64,000 bases of DNA. It comes from Laguncularia racemosa. Lineage: Eukaryota; Streptophyta; Magnoliopsida; Myrtales; Combretaceae. The stretch covers positions 62,001 to 126,000 of the forward strand of contig JBBMOL010000300.1 of assembly GCA_037954665.1 (NCBI GenBank), read 5' to 3'. The notes under the pieces were generated by a model. The model ran no database searches. It was not told where the DNA came from and was given only the letters and a program-made list of their open reading frames with translations. Position numbers and translations under genes: made by a program. Positions 40,636-51,388 of the stretch are shown in pieces (the first letter of the stretch is position 1; the number at the start of each line of letters is the position of its first letter).

Positions 40636-43600
40636 AATATAAAATTTCAAATAGATTCATTTTTAACTAATTGATTTACGTTTTAAAAAAATGCTTGAAT
40701 AAGATCAAATCAAGAGTAAAAGATTTAGGCTTTTTATTTAAAATTAGGATCAAATTATTGGATCCAACTAAGCTATCTAAACTTAATCCAATCATATGTT
40801 AGTAAATAATTGAGGGTGTAGAACATACTAACACAAATGAATTTGATCTAAATTATCAATTATCAAATCTATCAACACTTTCTCTCTTTAGAATAGTTAA
40901 AACCATTTCTTTAAAATTTCTCCCTCTACGAGCAAAATTGAAACACGAGTGGTTGCAATAAGTTCTAAATTTTAAGTTCTTCCAAAAAAACCTAATCTTT
41001 ATGCTTAAATCAATTAGAGTTGTGCCTACGTTGAAACCTTAATTCGACCAATTTAGGTTTTGTAGATTGTCGTTACCACTACATTTTGAGTCCAATTCAC
41101 CAATACCACATCCTTCCCCACCACTATTATAGGCAAGCTAGTAACCCTAGGTGTTTTGATAGCCACTGTAGCAATTCAAGGAAGTGGAAAAGCACCTATG
41201 CACAATTTCACCAATCCAAACCCGAAGGCTTAGACCCCCTTTGTGATCTGACCTTACTTGTGACTTAACCTAAATTTTAACTAGTGCCTAACCAACCTAC
41301 ATTTCCCCAAGCTTGACCTAGTTCTCATCTCTTATGTTGTTTTCCCCCTTTTTCTATATTTGATATCAAATTTTTATTTTTAGAAAAAGAGAAAAGCTAA
41401 AAAATTAAAGTAAAATCCCATATTAACTTTTCATATATGTTTATAGGTTCAACAGTTCAACTTTAGTTTATTGATTATTATGCTTTTCATTTTTAGTACT
41501 TTTAATTTGCATGTTATTGCATTTTTTTTAGCGTATTCAATAACATTATATGTCATGATCTTATGACTATTATTGATTGATTGATTTGTGAATATGTTAT
41601 CCATCGATATATTGCGTGATTGAGTATTTGCGTTTGTATCTTTTTAGCATGAAAAACATATTTGCATTGACAATCACATTTTTAATATATTTGTTTCATC
41701 AAAAAATATGTTTTATGAAAATTTGCAAAGAAATTATAAGTTTGACAAACTTGGCATTTTTTTTTTTGGCATCTTCAGCATATTTAGGGTGTTTACAAAT
41801 AAAAGTAACAAATTTTCATTAAAGGTCATATATTTTAGGGTTTTATTACATTTTTTATAAAAATAATTATATATTTTTCAAAATTTTACATGTTTCATCA
41901 TTATGGTTATGTTCAATAATAGAAGTTACATTTTTCAATGGTTTAGCAGAGTATACATCTTTAGAATATTTCATATTTTTTGTTGAGGACCATTGTATAA
42001 ACTCTAGGAGTTGTAGTTTAACTACTTTCCAAGGTTGATTAAGTTACCCCACAAAGCAATTTTTTGGAATTTTATTTATTTATTTATTGAAATTTTAGAT
42101 GTTTAGGCTATATTTTGAAAAAAGGAATGTTTTGTTAGTTAGATTCAATTTTTGAAAAAAAATAAAAATCTTAATCATGTTTTTTCAAAATTAGAGATAT
42201 TAAGGTTTTTCATAATTTGGCAAATGAAGATGAAGCACTTTCTGAAATTTTTCTTAATAAAATAAAATGATTGATCATGCGAACTTGGTGGCTTTTCATG
42301 AATAAGATAAACACACACACACAAAAGCTTTATAAAATGAAAAAGGGAATAATGGCGGTTGGATTTTGGTTAATAAATACCTAGATACCTATGGGGTGAC
42401 CATAGAAAAAAGTAAAGATGATTATTTAAAAAAAAAAAAAAAGAACAATAATACAAAATTTAAAACATAAAAAAAATTCCTTTTAATTTATTTGTTTATT
42501 TGTCACACCCTTAATTCTATAGGTATGGATAGTCTACCATGTATCCTATTTAAGTACAATGTTTTAAGTCTTACTTATACTTTAATGAACTTTTAAACCA
42601 ATTTTAATTTATAAAATTGTGATAGTTAAGTTTGTAGATAGTCATTTTTGTGAATTGGCCTCCAAGCCTAGGCTTAAGCTAGATTCGAGAGATGTTCAAG
42701 CCTCCAAAGCTATCCCACTTTTCGCCTATAGTGTTACATGCAAATTGAGGGTCATAATCCTATGTCACATCCTGACCAGGACCTAATGGCCAATGATTTG
42801 CCCCCAAAAAGGAGCACACCAAGTATTAAATGCACCCACAATACTCAATGCCTATGGAGGAAGGCATATGGAGAAGGTTAATCAACTGACCATCCCTCGT
42901 AAACCCCATATATGTCAAAGACCTTGCCAAAGAAGGAGGGAAGGGACATATACATACAATGAGAGTGATATCTCTATACTCTCTTCCTCTACTGCCCCAT
43001 CCCCGTCTCCTAGCCCTCTGCACCCCCTTCCCCCCTAAACTAGCGACCTAAGTCTCTACTAACTTAAGCATCGAAGTGACAATACTAAAGCAACCTCTAG
43101 TACCATCTTTTATCTTATGTGTGCTCATTTTGTTGGCCCAATTCCCTTTCAAGTCAATCATAACTCACAAGCTAAGCCTAATAAATACGAGCAAGAATCA
43201 TGTAACATTTTTTCACTTACCATTTGTGGCTAAAAACCTTAAAATTATCACCATGACTCATAACACCAAGATTGGCCTACAAAACCATAATGCTTACCCC
43301 TCCGTAGATCGCAAAAAACATTTGCATTAGAGTGGCAACACCGAAGCAACCTTCAGTACCACCTTTTAGCTTATGTATGCTCATTTTGTAGGCCCAATTC
43401 CCTTTAAAGCCCATTACAACCCACGAGCTAGGCCTAATACACAACGGTGAGAATCATGTAACAACATTTTAGTGCTCACCATTTATGCCCGAAACCCTAA
43501 AGCTACCACCACGACTCATAACACTAGGAGTGGCTTACAAAGCCATAATGCTTATCCCTCCTTAAATGGCTAACAACATCTTCAACCTCTAAGATACACT

Positions 43601-44582
43601 CAACTTCTCGAATAATTTCAATGCTTAGAATGGTGTCTAGACACACTCTAATAAGAAAACAACAGTCTCAATACTAAGCTCTAGTGGTTGCACCAAAAGG
43701 ACTGCAAATAGAAAAAAATAGTATAAGATGCAGATGATGCTTGCTTACAAACCACCTAGTCTTCCCCACCCAAAAGCAAGTGATCACACTTACCTCTTAA
43801 AAGTCCTTCCCCACCATGGAGCCATGTGCCAACCAACTATAGAGCTACACCCTTTAAGGCCTATTCTCAACACTCGCTCTAAAATATACCCATAGAAGAA
43901 ATTAATAACCTAAATAAAAGGCTATCAACTTGAAGGAAAGTAAGTGAACAATTCATGGGATGTATTCAGCTTAGACAAATCACCCTTTATAAAGGAAATC
44001 AAGGGAAAAACTTTACATGTGCATCTTAACGTACCTCAATTTGAATTCTATGATAACACAACACACTCATATGAGCATTGTAGCTATTACAACTACCAAA
44101 TGAGCTTGCTTGGTGTGTTGTAAGCCATTGCCTGTAAAGCCTTTATGGATAGCTTTGAAAAGGCCACTTAAATGTGGTAGCGTAATCTTAAGCCCAATAG
44201 CATTTTCAGCTTCAAAGAGCTCAAAAGACCCTTTTGCCAACACTTCATCACTTATAAACAACTAGAGAAGCACAACTTCTCTCTTAATCTCATCTAATTA
44301 AGTCAACACGAGACTTTATGAGAATACATAGCTAGTTTTACTACCTTCATAATCGAGATACCAAACCTTGATGAGTGTAGCTCTTTAACACAACAATACA
44401 AGGAGTGTTAGATCACTCACAGTTCTTCTGTTCACTTATAAAGAACTGCCTCAAATCATTAACCGTGTTTAAAGAGAAAGCTATTGAGTACATTGGCCAA
44501 GAAGATGCTATAGTAGCAGTACAGCAAATTGACAACATTAAAAAAACTAACAAGAAATCAATTAGGGACTGACTACCTATAC
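40636..44582. other. unassigned region with one duplication
   Basis: AT-rich to about 42480, then more balanced. Short open frames exist but none resembles a known domain. Low-complexity runs occur at 42309-42322 (CA repeats) and 42428-42442 (A run). The only larger structure I see is the duplication at 43073-43565. Confidence 0.45.
43073..43565. repeat. tandem duplication, period about 255 bp
   Basis: Two consecutive copies begin near AAGTGACAATACTAAAGCAA (43073) and AGTGGCAACACCGAAGCAAC (43331). Both contain GCTCATTTTGT, GGCCCAATTCCCTTT and CATAATGCTTA. They are about 80 percent alike by eye. Confidence 0.85.
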
Positions 44583-44930
44583 TGATACGAAAACCTTCGC
44601 AATCACGCCTTGAGAACCCTTTTGATTAGTGTGAACCCCCAATGCAGTAATACGAAAACCCACGACACCAATTTGGAAATCAATCCCTAAGAAGATTAGA
44701 ATTTAGGTTTGACTTAGGTTAATGATCTAAGAATTAGAACTATGGAAAGCCCTAATTTCGAAACAATCCACAAGAGAAGTCGATCAATCTTCCTTGATTG
44801 TTCCTAGGAGCATGTATTCAAATAAGAACACAAAGAACAAAGCAATAAGCTTTTTGGTATTTTCAATATCTCAAAATTGAGTTTTACAATGAGGAGGTCC
44901 GGAATATAAAGGAGAAAACCCTAAAACATT
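44583..44930 (-). repeat. gypsy-3 3' LTR, shortened
   Basis: It matches 48746-49093 with two differences (near 44878 and 44901). The remaining LTR part (49094-49278 of the other copy) is absent and pol follows directly. Confidence 0.92.
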
Positions 44931-47122
44931 AAATTGAAGTTCTTTTGGCCTTCTTTTGCCCTAAAGCTTTGAATCCCTTGAAGTCCTTCACCTGTGATCT
45001 TCACCAAGCCTTGCAAATGAGAATTCAATGTTTGTTGTAGCTTCTTAGCTCTTGATCTCGTGATTGGTCCTTGAGGCAAGCTAATCGTACTTGAAACCCC
45101 TTGAACTTCATCCTTAGCCACTTGATCTTCTTCTTGACTTGGCTCTTGAGCTTGGATCGGTGACTCTTCCATAACATTCCCCCTCTCCTCAAAAGGATTC
45201 GTCCTCGAATCTAAAGCATCACCTACATCAAACGGACTAAGATCAGCAACATTAAAAGTGGAACTAACATTATACTCACCTGGTAAGTCCACTCTGTAGG
45301 CGTTGTCGTTGATCCTCTCAAGTATCTGAAAAGGACCATCTCCCCGGGGGTTCAACTTTGATTTCCTTTGTAGTGGAAACCGCTCCTTGCGAAAATGCAC
45401 CCAAACCCACTCTCCCGGTTGAAAAATCATGGGTTTCCTGCCTTTGTTCACCCTTGAAGCTATCTTGGCATTCTGTTTCTCAATCCTATCCTTCACCTGC
45501 TTATGTAGCTTCCTCACAAAATCTGCCTTTGAATCAGCATCAAAACTCACAAACTTGTTAGGTGGTAATGGCAATAAATCAAGAGGAGTAAGTGGATTAA
45601 AACCATATACAATCTCAAATGGAGAACAATGAGTAGTGCTATGAATAGCCCTATTGTATGCAAACTCCACAAATGGTAGACAATCCTCCCAAGTCCTAAT
45701 GTTTTTATCTATGATTGCCCTCAACAACTGAATTAAAGTCCTATTAACCACCTCAGTTTGCCCATCAGTCTGTGGGTGACAAGTAGTCGAAAACATCAGC
45801 TTGGTTCCCAACTTTCCCCACAACACTCTCCAAAAATGACTCAAGAATTTTACATCCCTATCACTAACAATGCTCTTAGGTATGCCATGCAGACGCACTA
45901 CCTCTCTAAAGAACAAATCAGCAATAAATGTAGCATCATCAGTTTTATGACAAGGAATGAAATGAGCCATCTTACTAAACCTATCAACCACAACAAAAAT
46001 GCTGTCACTACCTTTCCTAGTTCTAGGTAATCCAAGCACAAAATCCATCGACACAGTAGTCCACGGTTCATTAGGAACAGGCAATGGTGTGTATAATCCA
46101 TGTGGTTTTAGTTTAGATTTAGCTTCTCTACATGTAATACAATGTTGACAAACTTTATGCACATCATGTCTCATGCTAGGCCAGAAAAAGTGTTCATTTA
46201 GCATAACATAGGTCTTATCTACCCCGAAATGCCCCATTAAGCCCCCTCCATGTGCTTCCCTAACAAGCAATTCCCTCACAAATCCTCTAGGAATGCACAA
46301 CTTACTCTTCTTAAATAGGAATCCATCAGACACAAAATAATCATTCAGTCCAGTCCCACCAACACAAGCAGCAAAAATCTCAGAAAAATCAATATCATGT
46401 GGATACAAATCCTTCACCAACTCAAAACCTAGCAAAGATGTACTAAGAGAGTTAAGTAACGTGTACCTTCTTGAAAGCGCGTCAGCCACAGTATTCTCCT
46501 TACCCTGCTTGTACTTGATCACATATGGAAATGTCTCGATGAATTCCACCCACTTGGCATGCCTTCTATTCAACTTATCTTGACCCTTTAGATGTTTCAG
46601 ACTCTCATGGTCAGTGTGAATGACGAATTCCTTAGGCCAAAGATAGTGTTGCCATGTCTGCAATGAGCGCACCAAGGCATACAGCTCCTTGTCATATGTT
46701 GGATACTTCAGTGCTGCTCCACTCAACTTTTCACTGAAGTACATTAGTGGCCTGTGATCCTGCATCAAAACAGCTCCAATCCCTATGCCACTAGCATCAC
46801 ATTCAATCTCAAAAGTTTTGTTAAAATCAGGTAAAGCAAGCAATGGTGCATTACACAATTTATCTTTCAAATCATTAAAAGCTTGTTCTTGTGCATCACC
46901 CCAAGCAAATCCAACATTCTTTTTCACAAGCTCATTCAAAGGTGCAGCTATAGTGCTGAAGTCTCTAATAAATCTTCTATAGAAACCAGCAAGTCCATGA
47001 AAGCTCCTCACCTCACTAGCAGTCCTAGGTCTAGGCCACTCCTTAATGGCTCTAACCTTCTCCTCATCAACCTCAACCCCACGACTAGAAACAACGAAAC
47101 CTAGAAAATTGACCTTATCCAT
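44921..47122 (-). CDS. gypsy-3 RT tail, RNase H and integrase (intact frame)
   Basis: An open frame of 733 codons. It starts within the RT at MDKVNFLGFVVS, just beyond the catalytic centre, because of the internal deletion. RNase H follows at residues about 105-215 (FEIECDASGIGIGAV, TYDKELYAL, TDHESLKHL). The H2C2 zinc motif lies about 305-350 (HGGGLMGH, CQHCITCREAK). The integrase core has MDFVLGLP (about 370), SDRDVKFLS and GQTEVVNRTL, so all three acidic residues are present. The C-terminus has NVADLSPFD, DSRTNPFEERG and GPITRSRAKK; I see no chromodomain. It could in principle yield active RNase H-integrase, but it has no natural start of its own. Confidence 0.93.
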   Translation of the reverse strand: MDKVNFLGFVVSSRGVEVDEEKVRAIKEWPRPRTASEVRSFHGLAGFYRRFIRDFSTIAAPLNELVKKNVGFAWGDAQEQAFNDLKDKLCNAPLLALPDFNKTFEIECDASGIGIGAVLMQDHRPLMYFSEKLSGAALKYPTYDKELYALVRSLQTWQHYLWPKEFVIHTDHESLKHLKGQDKLNRRHAKWVEFIETFPYVIKYKQGKENTVADALSRRYTLLNSLSTSLLGFELVKDLYPHDIDFSEIFAACVGGTGLNDYFVSDGFLFKKSKLCIPRGFVRELLVREAHGGGLMGHFGVDKTYVMLNEHFFWPSMRHDVHKVCQHCITCREAKSKLKPHGLYTPLPVPNEPWTTVSMDFVLGLPRTRKGSDSIFVVVDRFSKMAHFIPCHKTDDATFIADLFFREVVRLHGIPKSIVSDRDVKFLSHFWRVLWGKLGTKLMFSTTCHPQTDGQTEVVNRTLIQLLRAIIDKNIRTWEDCLPFVEFAYNRAIHSTTHCSPFEIVYGFNPLTPLDLLPLPPNKFVSFDADSKADFVRKLHKQVKDRIEKQNAKIASRVNKGRKPMIFQPGEWVWVHFRKERFPLQRKSKLNPRGDGPFQILERINDNAYRVDLPGEYNVSSTFNVADLSPFDVGDALDSRTNPFEERGNVMEESPIQAQEPSQEEDQVAKDEVQGVSSTISLPQGPITRSRAKKLQQTLNSHLQGLVKITGEGLQGIQSFRAKEGQKNFNLMF

Positions 47123-48114
47123 GCAGAATTAGAATTAGAAGAAAGTTTGGAAACGTACCGGTTTGGCCCTCTACCTTGGAGTTGTCTCTCAATCTTGATG
47201 GCAAGATGTACCATCTCCTCTAGCTCTACATAATGCTGCAACTCCACCCTGTCGGCGATCTCCTTGTTCAACCCACCAAAGAAACGTCCCATGGTAGTTT
47301 CCTCATCCTCATCTACATCAGCTCTCGTCATGATCATCTCCATCTCCTTGTAGTAGTCCTCCACACTCCTACTACCCTGTCTCAAGAAATGTAATTTCTG
47401 CATCAATTCCCTATGAAAGTATCTAGGGACAAATCTTTTTCTCATCACAGCCTTGAGATCATGCCAGGTCTCAATAGGATACTCCATGTTCCTCCTCCTG
47501 CTAGTCACCAGCTGATCCCACCAGGATATAGCATAATCCTGAAATTGGGTTACAGCCAATTTCACCTTTTTCTCTTCACTACATTGGTGACATTCAAAAA
47601 TCAACTCAACTCTCTTCTCCCACTGCAAGTATTCCTCTAGGTCAGATTTACCCTGAAAAATTGGAAGCTTCAGTTTAATACTTCCCAGACCCCTGTCTAC
47701 TACATCATCAACAAATCGACCCCTACTGGCAGTGTAACTCTCCTGCATTCGACCTCTACCTCTTCCTGTGCCCATGCCTCTACCTACTCCTCTACCACCT
47801 CTTCTTCCTCTATTGACTAGCATGGCTGCACTATCCTCATAATCCTCCTCCAGATATTCATTAGCATCAGTCACTTCAGCAGCTTGATGCATAGGATTTT
47901 TACCTCCCCTATTCCCTTCACTAGTACTTGACTCCCTCTTCTCAACAACCTGTAGTCTCAAATTCATATGCTCTAGAGACTCTCTCGTAGCTATAATGGC
48001 GTTAGTCATACGCCTAAACTCTGACTGTTGTGCTTCACGCAACAAAGCATCATCTGCACTTTTATCAGATTTTTCAACACCACTACCTGTCATCTTTACC
48101 TGCAAAAACAACAA
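47101..48114 (-). CDS. gypsy-3 gag (C-terminally truncated)
   Basis: An open frame of up to 337 codons; the second Met at 48093 (MTGSGVEKSDK) is a likely start. An N-terminal coiled-coil-like region is followed by a basic RGGRGVGRGMGTGRGRGR stretch and then the retrotransposon gag core (LPIFQGKSDLEEYLQWEK, WWDQL, RFVPRYFHREL, LRQGSRSVEDYYKEME). The usual zinc knuckle is missing: the frame ends in a short tail created by the deletion joint near 47128-47140 and runs 22 nt into the next frame. It could still assemble particles. Confidence 0.92.
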   Translation of the reverse strand: MLFLQVKMTGSGVEKSDKSADDALLREAQQSEFRRMTNAIIATRESLEHMNLRLQVVEKRESSTSEGNRGGKNPMHQAAEVTDANEYLEEDYEDSAAMLVNRGRRGGRGVGRGMGTGRGRGRMQESYTASRGRFVDDVVDRGLGSIKLKLPIFQGKSDLEEYLQWEKRVELIFECHQCSEEKKVKLAVTQFQDYAISWWDQLVTSRRRNMEYPIETWHDLKAVMRKRFVPRYFHRELMQKLHFLRQGSRSVEDYYKEMEMIMTRADVDEDEETTMGRFFGGLNKEIADRVELQHYVELEEMVHLAIKIERQLQGRGPNRYVSKLSSNSNSAWIRSIF

Positions 48115-48727
48115 ACGTTAATGCTAAACAAAATTTTGAGTTTCCTCACAACTGCTCCCTTTCGTGTTTTTGCACTCTATTGATGGGGTTATCCACTCGT
48201 GTTTCTCACAATCGATATTTAGCACACAGGTATTCCTCACAACTCTCAAGCCCGCTCTTAAATGTTCTTAAGCGAATCACACTCCCAAGAGCAATTTCCA
48301 ACGAATTTCAATACAAAGACGCGAATTTGGTGTTTCCCACTATCCCTTAAACAAGATTACACTAGGATTGAAGGATATGGTGTTCCCAAGGATTAGCAAA
48401 AACAAGACAATCAAATAATTTCAGATTTTTTTTTTTTTCTCTTTTGGTTATGAACACTGTTCACGAACACTATTCACACTCAAATTATTTTTTTTTTTTT
48501 GCACGAATTTTTTTTTTTTTTAAACACCAATTGAAGACTAACTAATCCTAAGCAAGGATCAAAATAGCGAAAATCCCCAAATTGATGAACAAACCCTAGA
48601 ACATGAGAAGTCACAATTTGATCAATCTAATCAATGGAGTACATAAAGATCACAACTTTATATCCTAAATAACGATGGGAAACAAGAATCAAACAAAAAC
48701 AAGAAAAGATATAACCTGATCTAGAGC
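48115..48727 (-). other. gypsy-3 leader
   Basis: Non-coding leader between primer site and gag, with T/A homopolymers (near 48427, 48489 and 48511). Confidence 0.7.
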
Positions 48728-48745
48728 CAAAGCTCTGATACCAAA
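48728..48745 (-). other. gypsy-3 primer-binding site
   Basis: On the minus strand TTTGGTATCAGAGCTTTG follows the LTR end; it fits the initiator-methionine tRNA site. Confidence 0.9.
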
Positions 48746-49278
48746 TGATACGAAAACCTTCGCAATCACGCCTTGAGAACCCTTTTGATTAGTGTGAACC
48801 CCCAATGCAGTAATACGAAAACCCACGACACCAATTTGGAAATCAATCCCTAAGAAGATTAGAATTTAGGTTTGACTTAGGTTAATGATCTAAGAATTAG
48901 AACTATGGAAAGCCCTAATTTCGAAACAATCCACAAGAGAAGTCGATCAATCTTCCTTGATTGTTCCTAGGAGCATGTATTCAAATAAGAACACAAAGAA
49001 CAAAGCAATAAGCTTTTTGGTATTTTCAATATCTCAAAACTGAGTTTTACAATGAGGAGGTCCAGAATATAAAGGAGAAAACCCTAAAACATTACATGGA
49101 AATCGCAAAACAAGTGAAAAGTGCGCATAAAAAGAAGGCCGGCCATTTAGGCCGGCAGCCTACTTTTCAAGGCCGACGGCCTTCCTTGAAAATGCACCGA
49201 AACATCGGCGTTTTCAAGGCCGGCTCCAAGGCCGGCAGCCTTGAGCCGGTGTATCTTCACCCGATGCTATTTTCATCA
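48746..49278 (-). repeat. gypsy-3 5' LTR, full length
   Basis: It is 533 bp. On the minus strand it begins TGATGAAAATAGCATCGGG and ends GTTTTCGTATCA. The first 185 bp (49094-49278) hold GC-rich repeats of AAGGCCGGC and GGCCGACGGCC, an arrangement like the palindrome clusters of gypsy-1 and copia-2 but with another core. Confidence 0.93.
49133..49245 (-). promoter_or_regulatory. GGCCGGC cluster in gypsy-3 U3
   Basis: AAGGCCGGCC, AGGCCGGCAGCC, AAGGCCGACGGCC, AAGGCCGGC twice and GAGCCGG occur within about 110 bp in otherwise AT-rich DNA. Every unit carries CG sites. Regulatory function is inferred from its U3 position. Confidence 0.6.
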
Positions 49279-49524
49279 AATTGAAGTTCTTTTGGCCTTC
49301 TTTTGCCCCAAAGCTTTGAATCCCTTGAAGTCCTTCACCTGTGATCTTCACTAAGCCTTGCAAATGAGAATTCAATGTTTGTTGTAGCTTCTTAGCTCTT
49401 GATCTCGTGATTGGTCCTTGAGGCAAGCTAATCGTACTTGAAACCCCTTGAACTTCATCCTTAGCCACTTGATCTTCTTCTTGACTTGGCTCTTGAGCTT
49501 GGATTAGTGACTCTTCCATAACAT
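49279..49524 (-). pseudogene. extra gypsy-3 pol 3' fragment beyond the 5' LTR
   Basis: The last 245 bp of pol (minus strand MEESLIQAQEPSQEEDQ to EGQKNFNLM) repeat 44931-45176 with about four differences and run straight into the full LTR. The frame continues 26 codons into the LTR. The fragment ends abruptly at 49524, where unrelated DNA begins with TATAC. Confidence 0.9.
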
Positions 49525-49729
49525 ATACATAAGAGGCTTAACCCCTACTTTAGAATCAAAAGTTCCATTTGACACGATTCCAACCATGCCCACCATAAAA
49601 AGAAAACTATCCCTTTTCATGAGCGACACACCTCACTCAATAGGCCATGAGTTGAGATCCTAAAGTTAAGGACTATGGAATCATAACCTGCCTAAAAAGA
49701 GCATAGGCTAATTAAAGTTGTAAATGAAT

Positions 49730-50115
49730 TGAGTTTGATAATAAAATGTTAAGTTTGAGCATGAGCTTGACCTGAAATTTCAAAGCTTTAAATCTACTCT
49801 AACTCGATCAAGCTTGTAATTTTAAGCTTGAGCTCAACTTGATTAAACTAGTTTAAGCTCGATTTATGTAGAAATTATTTTTTTCACATAAAAATAATCC
49901 TAACATTCAAGCTTGACTAGAAACTCAATTAGCTATAAAATTTGACTTAAGCTTAATTAGGCTCACAAGCTAGTTGAGCCAAACATTGTGAAGCTTGAGC
50001 TTAACTTGATAAACTACTTGAGTAGCTTGAGCTCGAGCTTAACTCAACTAATGCCAAATCAAACTCAAGTTTTTAATGAGTTGAGTTTGAGTAGTTTGCG
50101 AGTAGACTTGACTTG
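49730..50115. repeat. region rich in degenerate AGCTTGAGCTC motifs
   Basis: AAGCTTGAG, GAGCTCGAGCTTAACTC, TTTAAGCTCGA and related phrases recur in both orientations for nearly 400 bp. This kind of degenerate repeat is common in plant genomes; I cannot assign it to a family. Confidence 0.6.
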
Positions 50116-50639
50116 CTTACACTCTTCAGACTAAATCTTGCCCTAAAAACATTCAACAAATACTACTAATTGCATCGAGATAAGGGCCATACCATTGAAG
50201 ATTGAGTTTAGCTCGAAAGCACTCTTGAAGACTTAATTTGTTGAGGCTATCTAAAAGAGTGCATCATCGAAACCAAATGGTAGGTTGAGCATAGCCACCA
50301 AAGAAAACAACATGCAAAGACCTCAAACACCAACTAGTAAGCTACTCATGGCACCATCTATACCATATCCCTCTTTCAAGTCTAAAAAATGCCCCCCTTT
50401 GGTTTTGATTCATATTAGCTCATGCCCATCTAATATGAAACAATTGACTAGAAACTAAAGTGTTTTTATGAAAATCTTTAAAAATAAGTCTTTAAGAGTC
50501 ACCATTGATCAAAGTTGGAAAATGAGTAGGTTAAAAATTGAATGGGTGGACCAATCTATAACCTGGCCACTAGTCTAATTAAGAAATTGGAAAGTTTCGA
50601 GTTTGAGGAGTTGCATTTTAAAACTCAAGAGTTACCAAA

Positions 50640-51060
50640 AACAATTTTTGAAAAATAAAAGGGCTTGAATCAATAAAAGAGAAAAAATTGTGTATTTTTT
50701 TTATTTATATGCCTTTCTATTTTATTATTTTTTATAAGAGATTTTTTTTTTCATTTTTAAGGTCACTCTCAAAGGATGCCTAAGTACTCACTATATAAGA
50801 TCAAGCCACGTAGTTCATTTTTCATTTTCTTAAACTTTAGTGTGTTAGTTTCTTTTTTATTTTTAAACCTTACTAAGTGTTTTGACTTTTTTATTTTTGC
50901 TTTTACAAAAACTCCTAAAAAATCCAATTCTAATGCCATGTTTAGAAAAACCTTTAAAAAAAAAAGATTAAGCTTTTTTGAAAACACTAGCTTATTAATT
51001 AATATTTTTGAAAATCTTAATTACTTGGAAAATCTAAATTTTATTTGTAATCTTTAAAAA
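50640..51060 (-). repeat. Tat/Ogre LTR-like fragment, minus strand
   Basis: On the minus strand, GAACTACGTGGCTTGATC followed by AGTACTTAGGCATCC (near 50775-50820) matches the conserved GAACTACG...GTACGTAGGCACCC block of the larger LTR at 60220-62203, with similar T-rich surroundings. Confidence 0.5.
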
Positions 51061-51214
51061 CTAGGCCTTTATTTTATTACAAGTAATGTTTCATGGCTTT
51101 ATATATCATTGACCATGACTATTATGAACATTTAATTATGACATACAACATATAAACAAAATGTTAAATATAATAAAACGCTATTGACATTTAACAACTA
51201 CTCCATAAAACATC

Positions 51215-51388
51215 TAACAAGTATATATGTGTAATCTATGACTACTAATATATAATATTTATTCATGAATTATGTAAAAGATCCAATTTTATTTTATTGC
51301 TAACAAGTATATATATGTGTAACCTATGACTATTGATACACAATTTTTATTCATGAATTATGTACAGATCCAATCTTATCTTATAGCT
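51215..51388. repeat. 86-bp tandem duplication
   Basis: Copies start TAACAAGTATATATGTGTAA at 51215 and TAACAAGTATATATATGTGT at 51301. Both contain TTATTCATGAATTATGTA. Confidence 0.88.

Larger units (their letters stand above)
44583..49278 (-). mobile_element. gypsy-3: young, internally deleted Ty3/gypsy element, minus strand
   Basis: It comprises a left LTR (44583-44930, shortened), an RNase H-integrase frame, gag, a primer site and a full right LTR (48746-49278). The deletion joins gag to the end of RT, so zinc knuckle, protease and the RT catalytic core are gone. Remaining frames have no stops, and the shared LTR portions differ at only two positions, so insertion is recent. It must depend on a helper for reverse transcription. 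A further pol fragment continues to the right (49279-49524). TATAC occurs at 44578-44582 and at 49524-49528. Confidence 0.93.

Noticed and set aside
42793..43330. Open frames of 81 and 84 codons as host genes
   Set aside because: No recognisable domain or splice context; one lies inside the 255-bp duplication and is not kept in the second copy.
44578..49280. gypsy-3 as a complete autonomous element
   Set aside because: The 733-codon frame starts after the RT catalytic centre. No protease, zinc knuckle or YFDD block is present anywhere between gag and this frame.
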